From: Moringa oleifera
Lineage: Eukaryota; Streptophyta; Magnoliopsida; Brassicales; Moringaceae
Assembly (NCBI GenBank): GCA_021397835.1
Contig: JAJFZO010000604.1
Location: 124,001 to 188,000 of the forward strand
Direction: 5' to 3'
DNA: 64,000 nucleotides
Made by a program: the position numbers and the translations under genes. Numbering within the stretch: the stretch's first letter is position 1; every line of letters begins with the position of its first letter. Below the pieces are notes generated by a model, which was not told the origin of the DNA, made no database searches, and was given only the letters and a program-made list of their open reading frames with translations. This document shows positions 38,271-51,079 of this stretch, piece by piece.

Positions 38271-40600
38271 AAAAGAAAATGTGATTATGATGCATAAAAA
38301 AATATTACCAATAAAAGTGCCATTTTTCAAGATAATAAATATGTACAAGAGATGGTAAAATCCTCTCCTAACAACAAATGGATGAGCCCCCATGTAGGAA
38401 ACCATATCTGCTACAGCTACCACAAGAATAATCAGTGATTCTGTCGTTGGTCCTTTTTCATCATTGCCTGCAGAATCTTTGCAACATCATGCTCAAAAGA
38501 AGCATTAGTCTCAGAGTTACTATGAACTAAACCTTTCGAGACAAAAAAATTAGAAGTTCATAACTTGTCATGCCTAAAAATCATATTAACAAAATGAGAG
38601 CATAAGAAAATCGAGGAAAAATTAAAATTAAAAAATAATAAAATTAAAAAAATTTAAAACATAAAAAAATCAAAAAAGTTAAAAAGAATCTAGTACCAAT
38701 GGAGGTTTAACAATAAAAAGATAAGCTCGCATGTAGGAATCCATACCTGTATCTATCGAAGAAGCAACTAGCCGTTGTTTGGATAGTGCAATTCTTTGAA
38801 CTGCTAAGAACTGCTCCTTATCCATCATTGTCCCTAACATCTTTGCAACATCGATGTCAAAATAAGCATTTGTCTATAATCTATTATAAAGTATCAATGT
38901 GCCACTGGTAAGAAAAAGATTACAGGGAGAATTCTTTACTTTTCTTCTAGTATAAAGAAATCAACAGAAAGTGTTGTTTGTACCACAGCAAAATACGAGT
39001 TGTTTATACACTTTTTCAAAATGGGTAGACAAAATCAACACTAGTGTCTTCAAGATCTGCATTTGCATCCAAGTCATCAAGATCCATGCTGCTTCCCATT
39101 AATATCCCTCTAAGCTTTGGGACTTTAATCATCTTCCTTGCTTCCTGGCAGTAGCACTTCTTTAATGGTTTGCAATGAGTTATTTACATTGTGACTCTGC
39201 CAGCTTCCCTCTTTCGATAGCTGTATAGGCAACTTCTTTAAGAAACATGGATCAGTTTTCATTTCAAGAATAGTTAATCTCCGTAAAACGAGCCATTCAG
39301 TTCATCTAAATATGTTAAAATACCCTTTCTGATTGTTCACTACCTAATACTAGCATATTATATAAAGAAACAATCATGCCTACAATGGACAAGTTCTTAT
39401 TACTTTCATTCCAAGAGTTTGTGTTCAAACAATTTTGGGTTAACCCTGTTCTTTGATGAGTAAGTATACTAACCTAGTTGACTTAAATTTTAGTTTGTTT
39501 CTTCTTTGATTTCAAATAACCTAACAGTCAAGTTTCTATTCATTTATGCAAGCCAAGAGACAAAATTACCTTTACATGATTTGTGACAAACAGCGGAAAC
39601 AAAGGATGCTTGCACTCCACGTAAGCTCGAGGATGTAATTTGGGTCCGCTGCCAAGACCAATAAGAACATATCTCGTTATTTTAAGTGACTGATAATTCT
39701 ATCTACTCTTCATGAAAGAAAGGAGTTTTAGAGTCTGAATATAATAATCCCAATTGCCAGTTTTCTTGGATCGTCATGATCTTCAAACGGATAAGCACCA
39801 ATTAGCATCACGTGTTTGGTGATCCAAAAAGACCAAATATTTGCAATGTAAATATTGCTCTAGGGTTAGATATAAAACACCGATCAACGAACATCAAAGA
39901 ACAATGAAGAAGAAAATGATAGAAGAAAAATGCAAAAAAATTAAGTGCATAACTTTGCCGTTGTATTCTCTTTTGGATAGGACCTTAGTCGTTATATAAG
40001 CTTATGATTCTACAGCAGATTTTGATTGAAAGCGCAATAGTTCGAGTATAAAATCAGGTAAATACAATAAGTAAAGAGGTTATAAACAAACATGATCTCC
40101 GTATTAATCCTATGGTATTCATAATTTGAAAATTACCTTTGAATGCCCAAAATCACATATCTTGATACTAGCAGTTGTACTATCATCCAGCAAGGTATTT
40201 TCTAGCTTAAGATCTTTATGGATAATCTACTGCATGGATTCTAAGAGAAAGAGAAACAAAATAAATTGAAGAGAAAGGCTAAATAAAATCAAAGAGTGAT
40301 GGTTGAAGTTCAAACCATTGAACAACAATAACTCACTCCCCGTATTAATTGCTAACAAAAAAACCTTACCTATAGAAACTGAACAAAGAAATTAGGGAAC
40401 AAAAGAGTAAGCTTTCATGTTCTGTAAAGCATATCGTATAAGAGAAATTTGACTATATAAATAAATTAGTGAATACAGCATGCTCACCATTGTACATTAC
40501 CTTGTCCTCGCAAAATCTACTAGTACAGCACATCCTTTCGAAGAGTTCTCCTTTCGCAGCATACTTCATGACAATGGCTATATAAGTAGGAGTTAGTAAG
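38271..40600 (-). pseudogene. SnRK2 pseudogene plus unknown exons, array unit 2
   Basis: Kinase parts in coding order: hinge exon 40500-40600 ([17 protein letters not shown]); catalytic loop 40140-40235 with HKDLKLEN and CDFGHSK; activation segment 39965-40075 with a stop inside and ITTKVL for [21 protein letters not shown] at 39762-39825; a VYVECKH-type exon at 39590-39655; and an acidic tail exon at 39016-39255 ending DFVYPF then TGA. The unknown exons follow at 38698-38873 and about 38385-38509. The missing N-lobe and the internal stop rule out a working kinase. Confidence 0.85.
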
Positions 40601-40800
40601 ACCCACAAGAAAAGATCATTCCACATAGAAGAAAATGAAACTAAATGATTAGAGGGCTAAGTTGTCTAGTTAAATCACATGAAAACACAAAATGCTTAGT
40701 CAATGTAGATCCTAATCCAGCGTAGAAAAGAAAAGCTCATTAAAAAAAGTGAGAAGCAGTTTCTTTAAGCTACAGAAATAACTAACCTGAAGTCCGAAAC

Positions 40801-41428
40801 TGACTACTGCTAGATTAGTACTACTTTGAAGTTATTGTTACTGCTAGTCCTAAATTATTTTTACTGCTACTACAAGAATACCATTGCTACTGCTACTACA
40901 TCTAGAATATGTCAACTACAAGACCACTCTAATAGCTAAATTACTGCTACTGTTAGATTACTGCTGCTGCTACTGCTACTACTTCTAAATTATGGCTACT
41001 GCTAGATTATAGTTACTACTATTGCTAGATTACCACTTAAAATAAATTATTGCTACTGTTAGTGCTAAATTATTCCTACTGCTACCGCTAGAATACCTCT
41101 ATTGCTATTGCTACATCTAGAATACGTCTACTATAAGACTGCTATTGCTACTAATAGATTACTGCTTCTCCTATTGCTTCTACTGCTGCTACTAGTTCTA
41201 GATTATGGCTACTACTAGACTATAGTCACTCCTATGGCTAGATTATTGCTACTATTAAATTATTACTATTATTATTGGGTAATTGCTGGTGCTACTAGAT
41301 TACACCAAGATTAGTGCTACTACAAATGCTAGACTCATGCAAGTGCTACTACCTTACTAGATTACAGCTACTGCCATTGCTACTTTATTACTATTGCTAA
41401 TACTGTTGCAAGATTAGTGCTACTCCTA
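40801..41428. repeat. CTA/CTG-rich block, unit 2
   Basis: Same word set as unit 1 (TGCTACTGCTACTACTTCTA near 40970) but about 120 bases shorter. Confidence 0.85.
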
Positions 41429-41539
41429 AGTAACAAAAGAAAATATGATTATGATGTATAGACAAATATTACCGATAAAGGTGCCATTTTTCAACATAAT
41501 AAACATGTACTAGAGATGGTAGAATCCTTCCCTAACGAC

Positions 41540-43798
41540 AAGTGGATGAGCCCCCATGACGAAACCATATCTGCCGCAACTACCACAAGAACAATCAGTT
41601 GTTCTACCATTGGTCCTTCTTCATCATTGTCAGCACAATCTTTGCAACGCTGTGCTAAAAAAAAGCATTAATCTCAGAATTGCTATAAAGTAAACCTTTC
41701 GAGACAAAAAAAAAAAAAAAGAAGTTTGTAACTTATCATGCCTAAAAATCATATTAACAAAAGAAAAGTATGTCTAAGAAAGTCGAGGAAAAAATAAAAT
41801 TAAAAAAGAAATAATCTAATCAAAAAAATTAGAAACATAAAAAAAATCAAAAAGGTTGAAAAAAATGCAGTACCAATGGAGATTTAACAATAAAAGGATA
41901 AGCTCGCATGTAAGAATCCATACCTGCACCTACCGAAGAAGCAACCAACCGTTGTTTAGACAGTTCTTTGAACTGCTAAGAACTGCTCCTTATCCATCAT
42001 CATCCTCAAAATCTTACAACATCGATGTTAAAACAAGCATTTGTCTATAACATGCTGCAAAGTATCTATGTGCCAACTCGTAAGAAAATGATTACAGGGA
42101 GAATTCTTTACTCTCCTTTTAGCATAAACAAATAAATAGAAAAGTGCAGTTCGTACCTCAGTAAAATACAAGTTGTTTGTTATTCAAACTGGGTGAACAA
42201 ACTCAACACTGGTGTCCACATTTTCAAGATCTGCATCTGCATCCAAGTCATCCACATCCATGCTACTTCTCGATAATGTCCCACTAAGCTTTGGGACTTC
42301 AGTAGTCTTCCTCGCTTCCTGACAGCAACACTTCTTTAATGGTTTGTAATGGGTTATTTACATCGTAACTCTGCCAGCTTCCCCTTTTCATTTGCTATAT
42401 AGGCAACTTCTTTAAGAAACATGGACCAGTTTTTATTTCATAGATAATTAATCTCTGTAAAACGAATCGTTCAGTTCATCTAAATATGTTGAAATACCTT
42501 TTCTGATTGTTCACTACCTAATACTAGCATATTATATAAAGAAATAATCATGCCTACAATGGACAAGTTCTTATTACTTTTATTCTAAGAGTTTGTGTTT
42601 AGGCAGTTTTGGGTTGACCCTGTTCTTTGATGAGTAAGTATACTAACCTAGTTGACTTAAATTTTAGTTTGTTTCTTCTTTGATTTCAAATAACCTAGCG
42701 GTCAAGTTTTTATTCATTTATGCAAGCCAAGAGACAAAATTACCTTTACACGATTTGTGATAAACAGCGGAGACAAAGGATGCTTGCACTCCACGTAAAC
42801 TCGAGGATGTAATTCGGGTTCGTTGCCAAGACCAATAAGAACATATCTCGTTATTTTAAGTCACTGATAATTCTATCTACTCTTAATGGAAGAAAAGAGT
42901 TTTAGAGTCAGAATATGATAAATCCCAATTGCCAGTTTTCTTAGATCATCATGATCTTCAAACGAATGAGCACCAGCTAGCATCACGTGCATGGTGACCT
43001 GGGAAGATCAAATATCTACAATGTAAATATTGCTCCACAGTTAGACATAAAACACAGTTCGAAGAACAACAAAGGACAACAAACAGGAAAATGATAGAAG
43101 AAAAATGCAGAAAATTAAGTGTATAACTTTGCCATCGTATTCTTTTTCGGATAAGACCTCAGCAGTTACGTAAGCTTGTTTTCCTACTGTAGATTTTAAT
43201 TAAGGGCATGACATTGTCGATGACAAAATCAGGTGAATACAATAAGTAAAGAGGTTATAAATGAACTTAATCTCTGTTATAATCCTATGGCATTCATGAT
43301 TTGAACATCACATTTGAATGCCCAAAATCACATATCTTGATACTAGACGCTGTACTACCATCCAACAAGGTATTTTCTAGCTTAAGATCTCTATGGCTAA
43401 TTTGTTGCAAGAAATAAATCTTTAAGCTAAATGAGCTATAAGAGGAAAAGAAGCAAAAAAAATTAAAGGGAAAGGCCAAATGAAACCAAAAAATGATGGT
43501 TCAAGTTCAAACCATTGAACGGAAATAACTCATTCCTCGTATTAGTTGCTAATAGAAAAACCTTGCTTGTAGAAACTGAATAAAGAAATTGGGGAATAAA
43601 AGAATGAGCTTTCATGTTCCTTAAAGCATATTGGTATAAGATAAATTTGACTACATAAATAAATTAGTGAATGCGGCATGCTCACCTCTATACATTACCT
43701 CATCCTCGCTAAATTTATTGGCACAACATATCCTCTCGAGGAGTTCTCCTCCCGCAGCATACTCCATGATAATGGGTAGATGAGTAGGAATTAATGGG
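41540..43798 (-). pseudogene. SnRK2 pseudogene plus unknown exons, array unit 3
   Basis: This unit keeps the catalytic core best on the left side. Hinge exon 43699-43798 reads [17 protein letters not shown]. Catalytic exon 43315-43410 has [15 protein letters not shown] and ICDFGHS intact. The activation segment is at 43120-43235, GAYPFED-type residues at about 42940-43000, a VYVECKH exon at 42770-42830, and the tail 42184-42430 ends EFVHPV then TGA. Unknown exons are at about 41867-42045 and 41560-41670. No glycine-rich loop or VAIK-type lysine exon exists in the unit. The splice acceptor expected before the hinge exon is not AG (TTGTGGGTCC). Confidence 0.85.
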
Positions 43799-44003
43799 AC
43801 CCACAAGAAAAGATCATTCCACATATAAAAAAATGAAACTAAATTATTGGAGGCCTAAGTCGTCTAACTGAATCACATAAAAACACAAAATACTTAGTCA
43901 ATGTAGATCCTAATCAAGCCTGAAAAAGAAAGGCATTTTTAGAAAAGTGACCAACAGTTTCTTCAAGCAACAGAAATGACTAGCCTGAAGTCCGAAACCA
44001 AGA

Positions 44004-44636
44004 ACCGCTAGATTAGTACTACTCCTAAATTATTGCTACTGCTAGTCTTAAATTATTTCTATTGATACTACAAGAATACCGCTACCACTGCCGCTACATC
44101 TAGAATACATCCACCATGAGACCATTCCAACAGCCAAATTGCTTCTACTATTAGATTACTGCTTCTGCTGTTGCTGCTGCTATTACTACTTCTAGATTAT
44201 GGCTACTGCTAGACTATAGTTACTGCTACAGCTAGATTACTACTTAAAGTAAATCATTGCTACTGTTAGTGCTAAATTATCTCTACTACTACTGGAATAA
44301 TACCGCTACTATTGCTACTACATCTGGAATACGTCTATTACGAGACTGCTACTGCTACTGATAGATTACAACTTCTCCGGCTGTTGCTACTGCTATTACT
44401 ATTTCTAGATTATGGCTATTGCTAGGCTATAGTCACTCCTACGGCTAGATTACCACTACTCTTAAATTATTGCTATAACTATCATTTAAGTGCCGTTGCT
44501 ACTAGATTACACTAAGATTAGTGCTACTACAATTGCTAGATTATAGCTACTGCCCTGCTTGATTATAGCTACTGCCACCACTAGTTTATTGCTATTGCTA
44601 CTCCTCCTACTGCAGCTAGATCAATGCTACTCCTAA
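44004..44636. repeat. CTA/CTG-rich block, unit 3
   Basis: Contains GTTGCTGCTGCTATTACTAC near 44170 and more C-rich variants (CCACTGCCGCTAC) than its neighbours. Confidence 0.85.
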
Positions 44637-44759
44637 GTAACAAAAGAAAATATGATTATGATGCATAGACAAATATTATCGATAAATGTGCCATTTCTTA
44701 AGATAATAAACATGTACAAGAGATGGTAGGATCCTCCCCTCTAAATAAATGGATGAGCT

Positions 44760-46978
44760 CCCATATACAAAACCATATCTGCTGCAGCTACCACAAGAAC
44801 AACCGGTTGTTCTACCATTAGTCCTTCTTCATCATTGCGTGTGCAATCTTTGCAACATCGTGCTCAAAAAACGTGTTAGTCTCAGAGTTGCTATAAAGTA
44901 AACCTCTTGAAACAAAAAAAAAAAAAAAGTTCATAACTTATCATGCCTAAAAATCATATTAACAAAAGAAAAACGTGTCTAATAAAGTCAAGAAAAAAAT
45001 AAAATTAGAAAAGAAATAATATAATCAAGAAAATTGAAAACATAAAAAAAATAAAAAAAGTTGAAAAGAATCCAGTACCAATGGAGGTTTAACAATAAAA
45101 GGATAAGCTCGCATGTAGGAATCCATGCCTGCACCTACCGTAACCAGTCGTTGTTTGGATAACGCAATTCTTTCAACTGCCAAGAACTGCTCTTTATCCA
45201 TCATTGTTCTCAAAATCTTCGCAACATCATTGTCGAAAAAAGCATCTATGTGTCAATTGATAAGAAAAGGATTATAGGGAGAATTCTTTACTCTCCTTCA
45301 AGTATAAATAAATCAATAGAAGAGTGCAGTTCATACCTCAGCAAAATACAGGTAGTTTGTAGTTCAGAATGGGTGAACAAAATCAACACGGGTGTCTACA
45401 TCTTCAAGATCTGCATCTGCATCCAAGTCATCAAAATCCATGCTGCGTCCCGTTAATGTTCCCTTAAGCTTTGGGACTTCAGTAGTCTTCCTCACTTCCT
45501 GATAGCAGCATTTCCTTAATGATTTGCAAAGGTTATTTACATTATGACTATGCCAACTTCCCCCTTTCGTTAGCTGTACAGGCAAATTTTTTAAGAAACA
45601 TGGATTAGGTTTCATTTCATGGATAGTTAATCTTTGTAAAACAAGCAGTACAGTTCATCTAAATATGTTGAAATATCTTTTCTGATCGTTCACTACCTAA
45701 TACTAGCATATCATCTAAAGAAACAATCATGCCTACAATGGACAAGTTCTTATCACTTCCATTCCAACAGTTTGCGTTCAGACAGTTTTGGTTAAGTTTG
45801 TTCCTTGATGAGTAAGTATATTGACCTAGTTGAGTTAAATTTTAGTTTGTTTCTTTTTTGATTTCGGATAACCTAGCAGTCTAAGTTTCTATTCATCTAT
45901 GCAAGCCAAGAGATAAAATTACCATTTCACGATTTAAGACAAACAATGGAGGAAAAAGATGCTTACACTCTACGCAAACTCGAGGATGTAATCCAAGTTT
46001 GCTGCCAAGACCAATAAGAACATGTCTCGTCATTTTAAGTCACTAATAATTCTATGTACTCTTAATGGAACAAAGGAGTTTGAGAGTCTGAATATGATAA
46101 ATCTTAATTGCTAGTTTTCTTAGATCATAATGATCTTCAAACGGATAAGCCCCAGCTAGCATCACGTGTATGGTGATCGGGAAGACCAAATATCTGCAAT
46201 GCAAATATTGCTCTAGGGTTAGATATAAAACACCGATCAAGGAACAGCAAAGGACAACAAAGAGGAAAATGATAAAAAAATGCAAAAAATTAAGTGTATA
46301 ACTTTGTGATCGTATTCTCTTTCGGATAGGACCTTAGCCGTTATGTAAGCTTCTGTTCCTACTGTAGATTTTAATTGAGAGCACGACACTGTCGATAACA
46401 AAATCAGGTAAATACAATAAGTAAAAAGATTGCAAATGAACTTGATCTTCGATATAATCCTATGACATTCATAATTTGAAGATTACCTTCGAATGCCCAA
46501 AATCACGTATCTTGATACTAAGAGCTGTACTACCATCCAGCAAGGTATTTTCTACCTTAAGATTTTTATGGCTACTCTGCTGCAAGAAATAAATGTTTTA
46601 GCTAGATGAATTATAAGAGACAGAGAAACAAAATAAATTAAAGAGAAAGGCTAAATGAAACCAAAGAATGATGGTTGAAGTTCAAACCATTGAAGGGTAA
46701 TAACTCACTCCTCGTATTAGTTGCTAACAGAAAAATCGTACATATTAGAAACTAAAGAGAGAAATTAGGGAACAAAATAGTAAGCTTTCATGTTCCGTAA
46801 AGCATATGGATATAATAGAAATTTGACTATCTAAATAAATTAGTGAATATGGCAAGCTTACCTCTGTACATTACCTTATCCTTGCAAAATCTATTGGCAC
46901 AACATATCCTCTCGAAGATTTCTCCTCCCGCAGCATACTCCATGACAATGGCTAAATGAGTAGGCATTAGTAGGACCC
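44760..46978 (-). pseudogene. SnRK2 pseudogene plus unknown exons, array unit 4
   Basis: The C-terminal exon is the cleanest of the array: 45364-45610 is open from CFLKNLPVQLTKGGSW to MDFDDLDADADLEDVDT, ending FVHPF then TGA. This matches the SnRK2.7/2.8-type C-terminus. Other parts: hinge 46874-46978; catalytic loop 46485-46585 reading SHKNLKVEN, so the catalytic Asp is Asn, while RDFGHSK is kept; activation segment 46310-46410 with [23 protein letters not shown] at 46120-46190. Unknown exons are at 45075-45247 (partly deleted at its acceptor side) and about 44760-44880. Confidence 0.85.
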
Positions 46979-47177
46979 ATAAGAAAAGATCATTCCATAT
47001 AGAAGAAAATGAAACTAAATTATTAGATGGCTAAGTTATCCAGCTGAATCACATGAAAACTCAAAATGCTTAGTCAAAGTAGATCCTAATCAAGCGTGGA
47101 GAAGAAATGCTCTTTCAAAAAAGTAAGCAACAGTTTCTTCGAGCAACATAAATAACTAACAGGAAGTTCGAAACCAA

Positions 47178-47794
47178 CTACCACTAGATTAGTACTACTC
47201 TTAAATTATTGCTACTACCAGTCCTAAATTATTTCTGCTGCTACTGTAAGAATACCGCTACCACTGCTGCCACATCTAGAATACGTTCATTATGAGACGG
47301 CTCTAACAGCTAAATTACTGCTACTGCTAGATTACTGCTTCTACTGTTGCTGCTACTACTACTTCTAGATTATGACTACTGCTAGACTATAGTTATTGCT
47401 ACTGCTAGATTACTACATAAAATAAATTATTACTATTGTTAGTGCTAAATTATTCCTACTGCTGCTGCTAGAATACCGCTACTGCTATTGCTACATCTAA
47501 AATACGTCTACTACGAGAGTGTTATTGCTACCAATAGATTACTATTTCTCTTGCTGCTTCTATTGCTACCACAACTTCTAGATTATGGATACTGCTAGAC
47601 TTACAGTCACTTCTATGGCTTGATTACTACTACTCCTAAATTATTGCTATTATTAGTGTTTAAGTGCTAGCTCTACCAGATTACACCAAGATTAATGCTA
47701 CTGTAAATGCTAGATTCCTGCGACTGCTACTACCACCGCTAGTTTATTGTCATAGCTACTGCTATTACTGTTACTAGATTAGTGCTACTCCTAA
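47178..47794. repeat. CTA/CTG-rich block, unit 4
   Basis: Carries the CTACATAAAATAAATT variant (near 47413) that is shared with units 5 and 6 only; other units have CTACTTAAAATAAA or similar. Confidence 0.85.
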
Positions 47795-47904
47795 GTAACA
47801 AAAAGAAATGATTATGATGCATAGACAAATATTACTGAAAAAGGTGTCATTTTCCAAGATAATAAATATGTACAATAGATAGTAGAATCCTCCCCTAACA
47901 ACAA

Positions 47905-50150
47905 ATGGATGAGCCATCATGTATGAAACAATATCTGCTGTAGCTACCATAAGGACAATCGATTGTTCTCCCAATGGTCCTTCTTCATCATTGCCTGCAC
48001 AATCTTTGCAACATAGTGCTCAAAAAAAGCATTAGTCTCAGAGTTGCTATAAAGTAAACCTTTCGAGACAAAAAAAAAAAAAAAAGGAGTTCGCAACTTA
48101 TAATGTCTAAAAAGCATATTAAGAAAATGAAAGCGTGTCTAAGAAAATCGAGAAAAAAAATTAGAAAAGGAATAATGTAATCAAGAAAATTTAAAACATA
48201 AAAAATCAAAAAAGTCAAAAAGAATTAAGTATCAGTGGAGGTTTAACAATAAAAAGATAAGCTCGCATGTAGGAATCCATACCTACACCTACCAAAAAAG
48301 CAACATTCAACTGCTAAGAACTACTACTTATCCATCATTGTCCTCAAAATCTTTTCAACATCAATGTTGAAACAAGCGTTTGTCTATAACCTGCTGCAAA
48401 GTATCTATGTGCCAACTGGTAAGAAAAAGATAATTGGGAGAATTCTTTACTCTTCTTCTAGTATAAACAAATCAACAAAAAAGTGCAGTTCGTACCTCAG
48501 CAAAACACGAAGTGTTTGTTGTCCAATATGGGCAAACAAAATGAACACTAGTGTCTACATCTTCAAGATCTGCATCTGCATTCAAGTCATCAAGATCCAT
48601 GTTGCTTCCTGTTAATGTTACCCTAATCTTTGGGACTTCAGCAGTGTTCCTCACTTTTTGCCAGTAGCGCTTCTTTAATGGTCTGCAATGAATTGTAACT
48701 CTGTCAGCTTCCCCTTTCTATTAGCTGTATAGGAAACTTCTTTAAGAAACATGGATTAGTTTTCGTTTCACGAATAGTGAATCTCTGTAAAACAAGCAGT
48801 TCAATTCATCTAAATATGTTAAAATACCTTTTCTGATCGTTCACTACCTAATACTAGCATATTATCTAAAGAAACAATCATGCCTACAATGGACAAGTTC
48901 TTATTACTTCTATTCCAAGAGTTTGCATTCATAAAGTTTTGGGTTAACTCTGTTCTTTGATGAGTAAGTATACTGACCTAGTTGAGTTGAATTTTAGTTT
49001 TTTTCTTCTTTGATTTCAAATAACCTAGCAGTCAAGTTTCTATTCATCTATGCAAGCCAAGAAACAAAATTACCTTTTCATGATTTGTGACAAACGGCGG
49101 ACACAGAGGATGCCTGCACTCCACTTAAACTGGGAGATGTAATTCGGGTTCGCTGCCAAGATCGATAAGAACATATCTCATTATTTTAAGTAACTGATAA
49201 TTCTATCTACTCTTAATGGAAGAAAAGAGTTTGAGATTTTGAATATGATAAACCCCAAATTGCCAGTTTTCTTGGATCATCATGATCTTCAAACGGATAA
49301 GCACCAGCTAGCATCACGTGTATGGTGACCCAAGAAGACCAAACATCTGCAATGTAAATATTGCTCTAGGGTTAGATACAAAACACCGATCAAAGAACAG
49401 CAAAGGACAACAAAGAGGAAAATGATTGAAGAAAAATGTAGAAAATTAAGTGTATAACTTTGCAATCGTATTCTCTTTCGGATAGGACCTTAGCTGTTAT
49501 GTAAGCTTCTGTTCCTTCTGTAGATTTTAATTGAGAGCACGACACTGCCGATAACAAAATCAAGTAAATACAATAAGTAAAGAGGTTGTAAACGACTTGA
49601 TCTCCGATATAATCCTATGGCATTCATAATTTGAAGATTACCTTCGAATGCCCAAAATTACATATCTTGATACTAAGAGCTGTACTACCATCCAGCAAGG
49701 TGTTTTCTACCTTAAGAATTCTATGGCTACTCTGCTGCAAGAAATAAATGTTTTAACTAGATGAATTATAAGAGACAGAGAAACAAAATAAATTAAAGAG
49801 AAAGGCTAAATGAAACCAAAGAATGATGGTTGAAGTTCAAACCATTGAAGGGTAATAACTCACTCCTCGTTTTAGTTGCTACCAGAAAAATCATACATAT
49901 TAGAAACTAAAGAGAGAAATTAGGGAACAAAATAGTAAGCTTTTACGTTCCGTAAAGCATATGGATATAATAGAAATTTGATTATCTAAATAAATTAGTG
50001 AATATGGCAAGCTTACCTCTGTACATTAACTCATCCTCGCAAAATCTATTGGCATAGTATATCCTTTTGAAGAGTTCTTCTCCCGCAGCATACTCCATGA
50101 CAATGGCTAAATGAGTAGGCGTTAGTAGGACCCATAAGAAAAGATCATTC
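47905..50150 (-). pseudogene. SnRK2 pseudogene plus unknown exons, array unit 5
   Basis: The catalytic loop (49645-49745) reads SHRILKVEN and the next motif CNFG: both the HRD Asp and the DFG Asp are changed. Hinge exon is about 50030-50150, activation segment 49470-49565, GAYPFED segment 49265-49330, and a VECRH/VECKH-type exon about 49090-49165. The tail exon (about 48520-48770) reads LDDLNADADLEDVDTS and has lost the usual stop, running on to 48472. The first unknown exon (48232-48390) carries a deletion of about 30 bases shared only with units 6 and 7. The second is at about 47905-48036. Confidence 0.85.
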
Positions 50151-50332
50151 CATATAGAAGAAAATGAAACTAAATTATTAGATGGCTAAGTTATCTAGCT
50201 GAATCACATGAAAACTCAAAATGCTTAGTCAATGTAGATCTTAATCAAGCGTGGAGAAGAAATGCTCTTTCAAAAAAGTGAGCAACAGTTTCTTCGAGCA
50301 AGAGAAATAACTAACAGGAAGTTCGAAACCAA

Positions 50333-50970
50333 CTACCACTAGATTAATACTACTCCTAAATTATTGCTACTGCTAGTCCTAAATTATTTCTGCTGCGACT
50401 GTAAGAATATCGCTACCACTGCTGCCACATCTAGAATACGTTCACTATGAAACCGCTCTAACAGCTAAATTATTGCTACTGCTAGATTACTGCTTCTACT
50501 GTTGCTGCTACTACTACTTCTAGATTATGGCTACTGCTAGACTATAGTTATTGCAACTGCCAGATTACTACATAAAATAAATTATTACTATTGTTAGTGC
50601 TAAATTATCCTTACTGCTACTGTAAGAATACCGCTACTGCTATTGCTACATCTAGAATACGTCTACTACGAGAGTGCTATTGCTACTGATAGATTACTAT
50701 TTCTCTTGTTGCTTCTATTGCTACTACAACTTCTAGATTATGGCCTCTACTAGACTTACAGTCACTTCTACGGCTTGATTACTACTACTCCTAAATTATT
50801 GCTATTATTAGTGTTTAAGTGCTAGCTCTACCAGATTACACCAAGATTAATGCTATGGTAAATGCTAGATTCCTGCGACTACTACTGCCCTACTAGATTA
50901 CAGCTACTGCCACCGCTAGTTTATTGTTATAGCAACTACTACTACTGTTGCTAGATTAATGCTACTCCTA
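50333..50970. repeat. CTA/CTG-rich block, unit 5
   Basis: Nearly the same as units 4 and 6, including the CTACATAAAATAAATT variant near 50570. Confidence 0.85.
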
Positions 50971-51079
50971 AGTAACAAAAAGAAATGATTATGATGCATA
51001 TACAAATATTAATGAAAAAGGTGCCATTTTTCAAGATAATAAATATGTACAATAGATAGTAGAATCCTCCCTTAACAAC

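Noticed and set aside
41706..41721. A-run next to exon 2 in each unit (also near 44920, 48070, 51246, 54425 and 60750), as a sign of retroposition
   Set aside because: On the coding (minus) strand it is a T-run inside an intron, and the kinase fragments still have their introns, so the units are DNA-level duplications and not processed copies.
47988..48218. Phe/Leu-rich open frames (also 51121-51393)
   Set aside because: They are translations of T-rich intron sequence in the array, in the wrong frame for the exon.
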